5,201 bases of DNA from Ilyomonas sp964658445. Its GTDB lineage: Bacteria; Bacteroidota; Bacteroidia; Chitinophagales; Chitinophagaceae. The DNA lies in NCBI GenBank assembly GCA_964658445.1, contig CAZZZH010000303.1:1-5201 (forward strand), in the 5' to 3' direction. This document shows, piece by piece, positions 1-5,201 of the stretch. Both the position numbers and the translations under genes were made by a program. Position 1 is the first letter of the stretch. Every line of letters starts with the position of its first letter. The notes below the pieces were generated by a model. It saw only the letters and a list, made by a program, of their open reading frames with translations, was not told where the DNA came from and ran no database searches.

Positions 1-21
1 GCGGCTTTTGATAAGGCGTGA
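1..21 (+). CDS. Possible 3' end of an upstream gene (partial)
   Basis: Frame 1 is open from the window edge and reads AAFDKA before a TGA at 19-21. Seven codons cannot identify a product. The only support for a real gene end is the strong + strand terminator about 75 bases downstream (97-126), which implies a + strand transcript arriving from the left. Frame 2 is also open from the edge and stops at TAA 47-49, so it is an alternative. The call rests on context rather than on the protein. Confidence 0.25.
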   Translation, partial: AAFDKA

Positions 22-96
22 TGGAGGGTTGTGTGCGGGCTTATTTTAAAAAGATTTTTTGCCAAGAGAGTTATTGTTACAGGTTACTTTTTATTG

Positions 97-126
97 AGAC
101 CTCGCGGGTTTGCGGGGTCTTTTTTT
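97..126 (+). terminator. Rho-independent terminator of the upstream transcript
   Basis: AGACCTCGC (97-105) pairs with GCGGGGTCT (112-120) to give a 9-bp, GC-rich stem with one T-G wobble and a 6-base loop. The stem runs directly into a tract of seven T (120-126). This is a textbook intrinsic terminator on the + strand. There is no matching A-tract on the left side, so it should act in one direction only. It would end a transcript entering from the left edge and separate it from the glycosidase unit. Confidence 0.85.
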
Positions 127-204
127 GTTTGGCAGGTGGGAGACTATGCGTGTACGAAACACTTAAGAGCGGTTTACAACTTGCTACCCTCTTGTCTTAC
201 TTTT

Positions 205-242
205 TCATGAATAGAATAATGTCTTTTTTAAGGCATTCATGA
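205..242. repeat. Nested inverted repeats with two competing hairpins
   Basis: TCATGAAT (205-212) is perfectly complementary to ATTCATGA (235-242). Inside it, AATGTCTT (218-225) pairs with AAGGCATT (230-237) across a TTTT loop, giving an 8-bp stem with one T-G wobble. The two stems share bases 235-237, so they compete or form a nested structure with slight fraying. No T-tract follows on the + strand, so this is not an intrinsic terminator for that strand. It lies inside the larger 132-407 inverted repeat. Confidence 0.45.
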
Positions 243-250
243 TATAGTTC

Positions 251-284
251 CCTTGATGGAAAAAAGTAACAAAAAAGATCAAGG
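251..284. repeat. CCTTGAT...ATCAAGG inverted-repeat motif
   Basis: CCTTGAT (251-257) is the perfect reverse complement of ATCAAGG (278-284), around a 20-base A-rich spacer containing AAAAAAGTAACAAAAAAG. From memory of Bacteroidota genomes, motifs of this form (CCTTGAT, then AAAAGTAACAAAAAA, then ATCAAGG) recur many times between genes and are often mis-annotated as small proteins in the frame reading KSNKKDQG. The inverted repeat is seen directly; the dispersed nature is recollection and inference. Confidence 0.5.
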
Positions 285-471
285 ACGGCATAATCGCTCC
301 GCGCATCCGTCCAGGTCAGCGCGCCTTCCTGTGTGTCTCGTTAATCATTTCTGTTGGGCTTTTCCTATAGAAATGCCTGTTTCGTACACTTGTAGTCGGA
401 AACCTGCTTTTTCCCTTACTTCGAGGTGCGCGGAGCTAGAACCTGAAGAACCAGCGTACCCTGTGGCTTAT

Positions 472-493
472 CCAGCTTCGTTGCTGAAGCCGG
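472..493. repeat. Short GC hairpin
   Basis: GCTTC (475-479) pairs with GAAGC (486-490) across a 6-base loop. An A/C mismatch and a further CC/GG (472-473 with 492-493) extend the stem. No T-tract follows, so it is not a terminator. It sits in the GC-rich part of the intergenic block and may mark the end of the repeat unit. The stem is short and could be chance. Confidence 0.25.
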
Positions 494-504
494 CAACTCT
501 TGCT

Positions 505-627
505 ATGAGTAATTTGAAAAAGAACCTGAGTAAGATGTTTTTCCGGTGGTGTTGGTGGTATTTACCCAGAACGGAGACAAAGTGCGATAGTAAGCACATG
601 TGTGACGATTGTGCAATTTCTGATTGA
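505..627 (+). pseudogene. Possible decayed leader-type Cys-rich small peptide
   Basis: ATG at 505 opens 40 codons ending at TGA 625-627. The start, MSNLKKNLSK, resembles the leader (MKNLKKLSR-like) of small secreted or modified peptides of Bacteroidota that usually end in a double glycine before a Cys-containing core. In this frame the next residues are MFFRWCWW. Removing one T from the run of five T at 535-539 would give MFSGGVGG, a double-glycine-like site. The original frame then ends with KCDSKHMCDDCAISD, with three Cys. This is suggestive of a frame-damaged peptide gene, but short sequences mislead easily. There is no clear Shine-Dalgarno and no export or modification gene nearby. Confidence 0.2.
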
Positions 628-637
628 TAAGAATGGG

Positions 638-666
638 TTGACTTACTAATGTGCAGGACCTAACTT
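638..666 (+). promoter_or_regulatory. Candidate promoter of the GH106 gene
   Basis: TTGACT (638-643) and TAACTT (661-666) are 17 bases apart, a sigma70-like arrangement. Read as a Bacteroidota promoter, TTG lies 20 bases before TAACTTAT, a partial match to the TAnnTTTG -7 consensus. Transcription would start near 673, leaving a leader of about 35 bases before the ATG at 709. It is the best match I see in the last 100 bases before the gene, but the -7/-10 element is imperfect. Confidence 0.35.
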
Positions 667-708
667 ATGTATCCTGTGAGCGGTTTTAGATTGTAACAGG
701 TTTTAATT

Positions 709-3700
709 ATGATGCATCAAAGTTTTTATCGTTGGGCAGGTTGGTTTTGCCTGTTTGTTTTATTCTCTGGTACCCGTCTTTGCGCCCAGCAAGCGTCGCT
801 CACCGCCATTACGAAAGGCTTTTTAAATGTACCGGATTCAATTCAGACCAGTGTTTACTGGTACTGGCTGTCGGGTAATATTTCGAAAGAGGGTGTGGTA
901 AAAGATCTGTACGCCATGAAGAAAGCCGGTATTAACCGCGCTTTCATCGGGAACATTGATACAGGTCCCATGGAAACACCTTACAACAAGGTAAAACTGT
1001 TTACCCCTGAATGGTGGGATATTTTACATACCGCTTTGAAAACCGCGGTTGAGCTGGGTATACAGATTGGCATCTTTAACAGCCCGGGGTGGTCGCAGTC
1101 GGGCGGTCCGTGGGTGAAACCGGAACAATCCATGCGTTACCTTGCTTTTGCAGATACTACAGTAAATGGCGGTGGAAAAATTCATATAAAATTAAAACAA
1201 CCCAACAAAATTTTTCAGGATCAGTATGTGGTTGCTTATCCATTTATAATCGGAGATTCAGTGAGGCTGGCTACGCCACATTATTTAGCGGGAGACACAA
1301 TTCATGTTGATAAGGACTCTGTTCTTCTTCTTTCTTCCGGAAAACCAACCACGATAAGAAGCCTTACGTTTTACCCGGCTAACAGTGGTATGTACACGAA
1401 TGCCAGTCTTTTTTACCGGAATGCGGAAGGCACTTATGCATTAATAAAGTCGTTTGATATAGACCGCAGCAATGGGCAGCTGAATGTGGGCTTTGAACCA
1501 TTTGCGCCGGTTGCCATCAGCTTCCCGGAAGTGAGCAGCGATAGCTTTAAGATCCAATTTACTCGGTCTTCCGGCGGCGCAGCTTTTTCAAAAATTATAC
1601 TATCCAATTTGCCGGCGGTAGAACGATATAAGGAAAAGACGCTGGCAAAAATGTTTCAATCGCCACATCCCTTTTGGAACGAATATCAATGGCCGCAACA
1701 ACACATTGTAAGTGATACGTCGCTGGTTGTTGATAAAAAGAACCTGCTGGATATTACAAAATATATGAAGCCTGATGGCACGCTTGACTGGGAGGCACCC
1801 GCGGGACTTTGGGTGGTTTCGCGCGTTGGGATGACGCCAACAGGTGTTACTAATTCGCCTGCCGCGCCGGAAGGAACGGGACCGGAAGTGGATAAGATGA
1901 GCCAGGCTCATGTGGCGTCTCATTTTAATGCTTTTCTGGGGCAGATACTCTCCCATATACCGCCGGAAGACCGTAAGAGCTGGAAGGTTGTGGTGGCAGA
2001 TAGTTATGAAACGGGTGGACAAAACTGGACAGATAGTTTACGGCAGAAATTTATTGCCAGGTATCAGTACGACCCACTGAAATACCTGCCAGTGATAGAA
2101 GGCAAAGTAGTGGGTAGCGAAGATGAATCGGACCGGTTTTTATGGGATTTGCGCCGAATGATAGCCGACAAAGTAGCTTATGATTATGTGGGCGGGTTGC
2201 GCCAGATCAGCCACCAGCATGGATTAACTACCTGGCTGGAAAACTACGGACACTGGGGCTTTCCCGGCGAGTTTTTGCAGTATGGCGGGCAATCGGACGA
2301 AGTGGGTGGAGAATTCTGGAGCGAAGGCGATTTGGGTAATATTGAGAACAGGGCAGCTTCTTCGTCGGCTCATATTTATGGAAAAAAGAAAGTATCTGCT
2401 GAGTCGTTTACAGCTGGTTTAAACACGTATGGCCGCTATCCCGCTTTGCTTAAACAAAGGGGCGACCGGTTCTTTACAGAAGGCATTAATAACACGCTGC
2501 TGCATGTATATATAGAACAACCTTATGATGATAAACTGCCCGGTGTGAATACCTGGTTTGGTACTGAATTTAATCGACATAATACGTGGTTTTCTCAAAT
2601 CAATTCTTTTATCACCTATTTAAAAAGATGTAATTTTTTATTGCAGCAAGGGTTGTATGTGGCAGATGTTGCTTATTTTATTGGTGAAGATGCTCCTAAA
2701 ATGACGGGTGTGCAGGACCCGCCCCTGCCGAAAGGCTATTCGTTTGACTACATAAACGCAGAAGTAATACTAAACAGATTATCGGTAAAGAACGGCAGGT
2801 TTGTGTTGCCGGATGGCATGAGCTATTCGGTGCTGGTATTACCCAAGCTGGAAACGATGCGCCCGGAGTTGCTGCAAAAGATACAGCAACTGGTAGCTGA
2901 GGGTGGAACTGTTCTTGGCCCAAAGCCGCAACGCTCGCCGAGTTTGCAAGATTATCCGAATGCCGATGCGAAAGTGAAAGCAATAGCGGCAGCATTATGG
3001 GGCATGGCACCGGCTGATGGAAAATTTGACCACCGGTACGGAAAAGGCAGAGTGATGAACGGCTATTCGCTGGAAGAAGCTTTCAACAAGCTGAACCTAA
3101 AACCTGATATGACCGGGGCAAGTGATTCGCTGCTGTTTATTCACCGCCATTTGCCGGATGCCGACGTTTATTTTGTATCGAACCAGCTTGATAAAAAAGT
3201 CTCGGTGAAGCCACAGTTTCGCGTGGCGGGGAAAGAACCGGAGCTTTGGAATGCCCTGGATGGAACGGCTCGGAAACTGCCCGACTTTACCGTTGTGAAT
3301 GGCTCCACAGAAGTGCCGCTAGAGCTGGATGCTTTTGGCAGTGCTTTCATTGTTTTTCGCCAGCCACCATCTACGGCTATTGCTGCGGGAAAAAAGATGG
3401 ATAATAGTGGCGATACGAGCTTTGTAACGCCGCTAACCGGCACGTGGCAGATACAGTATGATACGGCTTTAAGAGGTCCTACCCAAGTGGTAACCTCGGA
3501 TAGTTTGTTTGACTGGTCGCACAGTGCGGATTCCTCTATCCGCTACTATTCGGGTAAAGCAGTTTATACAATGGCAGTAAACTGGGATCGAAAAATACCT
3601 GCGGGCGAAACGGTATGGCTTGACCTGGGAAAGGTGATAGCTACGGCTTCTGTAACCATTAACGGGCAAGACGCCGGGGGCGTTTGGACGATGCCCTATC

Positions 3701-3909
3701 ATGTTGACATCAGCCGGTTTCTAAAGCAAGGCAATAACCAGATAAAGATAACAGTCATTAATACTTGGGTAAACCGGTTAATTGGTGATAAAAGACTGCC
3801 GGCGGGTAAGCGAAAAACGTGGCTGAGCTATGACCCGTTTCAACCTGATAGTAAACCACAGTCTTCGGGATTGCTGGGACCTGTGAGGATAGTGGGTGTG
3901 AAATATTGA
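709..3909 (+). CDS. Exported GH106-type glycoside hydrolase (probable alpha-L-rhamnosidase)
   Basis: The 1066-residue product should remove terminal alpha-L-rhamnose from plant or microbial glycans in the periplasm or at the cell surface. Residues 1-26 form a signal peptide (hydrophobic WAGWFCLFVLFSG, likely cut after LCA); there is no lipobox and no type IX C-terminal signal. Family-like motifs run in order: VYWYWLSGN (49-57), SPGWSQSGGPWVKPEQSM (125-142), EGTGPEVDK (388-396), DSYETGGQNW (from 431), FLWDLRR (477-483), GGEFW (533-537) and SAESF (563-567). A beta-sandwich insertion lies at about 215-310, a Rossmann-like segment at 650-740, and a GH2-type sugar-binding beta-sandwich at about 911-1066. 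E434 and E565 are candidate acid and base: they are 131 residues apart, close to E461/E593 as I recall for the GH106 enzyme BT0986. Length is normal for the family. Start: ATG 709, with a weak AGG (698-700) eight bases upstream; ATG 712 is equally possible. It is a single-gene unit here, without SusC/SusD. The family call is firm; the exact substrate is not. Confidence 0.9.
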   Translation: MMHQSFYRWAGWFCLFVLFSGTRLCAQQASLTAITKGFLNVPDSIQTSVYWYWLSGNISKEGVVKDLYAMKKAGINRAFIGNIDTGPMETPYNKVKLFTPEWWDILHTALKTAVELGIQIGIFNSPGWSQSGGPWVKPEQSMRYLAFADTTVNGGGKIHIKLKQPNKIFQDQYVVAYPFIIGDSVRLATPHYLAGDTIHVDKDSVLLLSSGKPTTIRSLTFYPANSGMYTNASLFYRNAEGTYALIKSFDIDRSNGQLNVGFEPFAPVAISFPEVSSDSFKIQFTRSSGGAAFSKIILSNLPAVERYKEKTLAKMFQSPHPFWNEYQWPQQHIVSDTSLVVDKKNLLDITKYMKPDGTLDWEAPAGLWVVSRVGMTPTGVTNSPAAPEGTGPEVDKMSQAHVASHFNAFLGQILSHIPPEDRKSWKVVVADSYETGGQNWTDSLRQKFIARYQYDPLKYLPVIEGKVVGSEDESDRFLWDLRRMIADKVAYDYVGGLRQISHQHGLTTWLENYGHWGFPGEFLQYGGQSDEVGGEFWSEGDLGNIENRAASSSAHIYGKKKVSAESFTAGLNTYGRYPALLKQRGDRFFTEGINNTLLHVYIEQPYDDKLPGVNTWFGTEFNRHNTWFSQINSFITYLKRCNFLLQQGLYVADVAYFIGEDAPKMTGVQDPPLPKGYSFDYINAEVILNRLSVKNGRFVLPDGMSYSVLVLPKLETMRPELLQKIQQLVAEGGTVLGPKPQRSPSLQDYPNADAKVKAIAAALWGMAPADGKFDHRYGKGRVMNGYSLEEAFNKLNLKPDMTGASDSLLFIHRHLPDADVYFVSNQLDKKVSVKPQFRVAGKEPELWNALDGTARKLPDFTVVNGSTEVPLELDAFGSAFIVFRQPPSTAIAAGKKMDNSGDTSFVTPLTGTWQIQYDTALRGPTQVVTSDSLFDWSHSADSSIRYYSGKAVYTMAVNWDRKIPAGETVWLDLGKVIATASVTINGQDAGGVWTMPYHVDISRFLKQGNNQIKITVINTWVNRLIGDKRLPAGKRKTWLSYDPFQPDSKPQSSGLLGPVRIVGVKY

Positions 3910-3991
3910 TTTTTATAACCGGGTTTAAAGGATTATTGTGTATCGGGCTATTTAAAATTGCATTGTCAAAGAATTTCTGAGAGGTGGCTAT

Positions 3992-4618
3992 TCACCATTT
4001 TTGAATCCACTTATTATCGCTGGCTATTTTCAACACTGCAGAGCGGTTGTTGACAGACAATTTCCCGTAAATACTCTTGATGTGGCTGCGTACGGTTTCG
4101 TAGCTGATGAATAATTCCTGCCCTACCTTAGCATAGCTCTTGCCCTGTGCAATACTTTGCAATACCTGCATCTCGCGCTCTGTAAGCGGAGAATTGTTTT
4201 GTACCTTGAATGACTGGACGACCATTTTGGCAATGTTGAGGCTCATAGGTGCACCGCCTGCGAGAGCTTCATCTATGCTCGTGATAATGACATCGAGGTT
4301 TGCATTTTTAACCAGGTAACCGGAGGCACCGGCACATAGGGATTGAAATACTTTTTCGCTGTCGCCAAATACGGTGATGATAAGTACGATGCACTCCGGG
4401 CAATGCTTTTTAATACGTGTGGTTCCTTCAATACCGTTTATGCCGGGCAAGTCAATGTCCATCAAAACGACATCGGGTTTGTCTGTATCTAATTGGGCAA
4501 TGGCTTCTTCGCAATTGCTGTAGTTACCGGTTACGATGTGTTTGTCTGTGCTATTTATTATTTCGGTAAATCCTTCCCTGATCTTATGGTTGTCTTCGAC
4601 GATCACGATGTTAGCCAT
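3992..4618 (-). CDS. NarL/FixJ-family two-component response regulator
   Basis: The 208-residue cytoplasmic transcription factor has an N-terminal receiver domain (about 2-118) and a C-terminal LuxR-type helix-turn-helix (about 143-205). Receiver landmarks are complete: acidic pair E8-D9, phospho-acceptor D54 in LMDIDLPGING, T82, Y101 and K104 in GYLVKNA. The output domain shows LTEREMQVLQ (145-154), then a recognition region around ISYETVRSHIKSIYGKL (171-187), as in DNA-binding members that dimerise on phosphorylation. The start is ATG 4618, because MANIVIVEDN begins the first receiver strand correctly. A TTG at 4645 in the same frame would add nine residues and overlap the kinase, and is less likely. 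No Shine-Dalgarno is evident, as is common in this phylum. It lies 10 bp after the kinase stop, so the two are almost surely co-transcribed. Target genes are unknown. Confidence 0.93.
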   Translation of the reverse strand: MANIVIVEDNHKIREGFTEIINSTDKHIVTGNYSNCEEAIAQLDTDKPDVVLMDIDLPGINGIEGTTRIKKHCPECIVLIITVFGDSEKVFQSLCAGASGYLVKNANLDVIITSIDEALAGGAPMSLNIAKMVVQSFKVQNNSPLTEREMQVLQSIAQGKSYAKVGQELFISYETVRSHIKSIYGKLSVNNRSAVLKIASDNKWIQKW

Positions 4619-4628
4619 GTATTGATTG

Positions 4629-5201
4629 TTATGAAATGAAGTCAATTTTTACGGGCGCTGTTATTTCTATCCTGGTTCCCTTTTCCTGTCGTGATAAGAG
4701 AAACCCAAAGTTGTTTTTCTCGCAACGTTTTTCAATATTCCGAAGACCATAGTGTGAGGTTGTTTCGTCTTTTGGCTTCCACGTGCCATCATCCTGTAAT
4801 GAAAAAAAGACTTCGCTATCCGTATATTCTAATTCGAAAACGACTTCGCCTGCTGCCGCATGTTTTATCACATTGGTCATTGCTTCTTTAAAAATATAAA
4901 TAAGGTTAAGCGCAGCAAAAGGCTCCAACTGTTGCCCGCTTTGTATCTCACCTTTTATTGTTGAGGAAAAAGGAACGCGAAACTGGTTATAAAATACTTG
5001 CCCGTAACCTGTGAGGTAATTGAATACTTCCAGCGGATCATCGCTGTTATGGTTCAGGTTCCAGAGAAAATCTTTACTGCTATCGTACAGCTCGTTGCTG
5101 TTGGCAATAATGCTTTCTACAATGGGCAATATTTCATCATTGCCATTCAGCTTTAATTTCAATAGCGTAGCCTGGCTGGTGATGGCAGATAGCATATTGC
5201 C
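4629..5201 (-). CDS. Sensor histidine kinase, HisKA_3/HATPase type (partial, N-terminus off window)
   Basis: This is the C-terminal part of the kinase partnering the downstream regulator. The frame is open through the right edge (…GNMLSAITSQ), so the in-frame ATG at 5195 is internal. GNMLSAI fits the end of the HisKA_3 H-box (HDxLGxxLxxI), which would put the phospho-accepting His only a few codons beyond the edge. Counting from that Met, the dimerisation helices span about 1-50 and the ATPase domain about 90-182. The latter has an N-box (FKEAMTNVIKHA, E104/N108/H112), a G1-like DDGTW (135-139), GLRNI (150-154) and EKGTRIEI (171-178). The usual second glycine of G1 (DxGxG) is Trp here. The kinase autophosphorylates and passes phosphate to D54 of the regulator. 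The sensor domain and any membrane segments are outside the window, so the signal cannot be told. The stop TAA is at 4631-4629. Confidence 0.9.
   Translation of the reverse strand, partial: GNMLSAITSQATLLKLKLNGNDEILPIVESIIANSNELYDSSKDFLWNLNHNSDDPLEVFNYLTGYGQVFYNQFRVPFSSTIKGEIQSGQQLEPFAALNLIYIFKEAMTNVIKHAAAGEVVFELEYTDSEVFFSLQDDGTWKPKDETTSHYGLRNIEKRCEKNNFGFLLSRQEKGTRIEITAPVKIDFIS

Larger units (their letters stand above)
132..407. repeat. Imperfect 30-bp inverted repeat pair (possible miniature element)
   Basis: The left arm (132-161) and the reverse complement of the right arm (378-407) align without gaps over 30 bases with 23 matches. The matching blocks are GCAGGT, GACTA and the perfect 12-mer GTGTACGAAACA, separated by variable blocks of 4 and 3 bases. 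The spacer is 216 bp. Fixed spacing of three matching blocks makes chance an unlikely explanation. I see no clear target-site duplication: both flanks are T-rich but not identical. It could be the ends of a MITE-like element, or two inverted copies of a dispersed intergenic repeat with the left one more decayed. Confidence 0.55.
127..708. other. Gene-poor intergenic block carrying repeat-like sequence
   Basis: About 580 bases separate the upstream terminator from the glycosidase start. One frame is open from about 253 to 627. Its translation is rich in Ser, Arg, Pro and Cys, has no recognisable domain, and spans inverted-repeat motifs, so it looks like an accidental frame over a repeat rather than a gene. 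The block contains a 30-bp imperfect inverted repeat, a nested AT-rich hairpin, a CCTTGAT/ATCAAGG motif and a short GC hairpin, each listed separately. The GC-rich middle (about 285-500) differs in texture from the AT-rich sides, which fits inserted repeat DNA. Confidence 0.6.

Noticed and set aside
18..242. 74-codon open frame on the + strand at the left edge
   Set aside because: It runs straight through the strong terminator at 97-126 and the hairpin at 205-242, and its translation has no protein-like pattern.
253..627. 124-codon open frame in the upstream intergenic block
   Set aside because: It starts on a TTG-ATG inside an inverted-repeat motif, has no recognisable domain, and has a composition typical of a chance frame over a GC-rich repeat.
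1600..2022. 140-codon frame on the minus strand inside the glycosidase gene
   Set aside because: It lies wholly within the well-supported GH106 coding region, and its Arg/His-rich translation is typical of an antisense shadow.
3983..4001. GGTG/CACC hairpin at the convergent junction, followed by a short T run
   Set aside because: The stem is only 4 bp and overlaps the regulator stop codon. It is too weak to call a terminator in either direction, so no terminator is assigned to the 82-bp convergent gap.
4619..4645. TTG at 4645 as the start of the response regulator
   Set aside because: It would overlap the kinase gene by 17 bases and add nine residues before a receiver domain that already begins properly at ATG 4618.
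4691..4891. 66-codon + strand frame opposite the kinase
   Set aside because: It is antisense to the conserved ATPase domain of the kinase and has no features of its own.

Overview
The window looks like chromosomal DNA from a Bacteroidota bacterium, most likely of the Chitinophagaceae or a close relative. This is inferred from three things: a large secreted GH106-type glycosidase, a Bacteroidota-style two-component pair with a LuxR-type output domain, and weak Shine-Dalgarno sequences. No rRNA, tRNA, CRISPR array or transposase gene is visible.

Layout. Positions 1-21 may hold the last codons of a + strand gene. A strong intrinsic terminator follows at 97-126 (+). Positions 127-708 form a gene-poor stretch of about 580 bp. 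It is not featureless: it carries a 30-bp imperfect inverted repeat (132-161 against 378-407, 23 of 30 matching), a compact AT-rich hairpin region (205-242), a CCTTGAT...ATCAAGG inverted-repeat motif (251-284), and a short open frame that resembles a decayed leader-type small peptide (505-627). A candidate promoter lies at 638-666. Positions 709-3909 (+) encode a 1066-residue exported glycoside hydrolase of the GH106 (alpha-L-rhamnosidase) type. After an 82-bp convergent gap, the minus strand carries a NarL/FixJ-family response regulator (4618-3992). It is preceded, 10 bp upstream, by the C-terminal half of its histidine kinase, which runs off the right edge of the window.

How the parts relate. 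The kinase and regulator are almost certainly co-transcribed and form one phosphorelay. The glycosidase is convergent to them and stands alone here, with no SusC/SusD partner in view. Control of the glycosidase by this two-component system is possible but has no direct support in the sequence. The coding genes look ordinary for this phylum. The most interesting part is the non-coding block at 127-708, which looks like a small, possibly dispersed, inverted-repeat element inserted between the upstream terminator and the glycosidase promoter.
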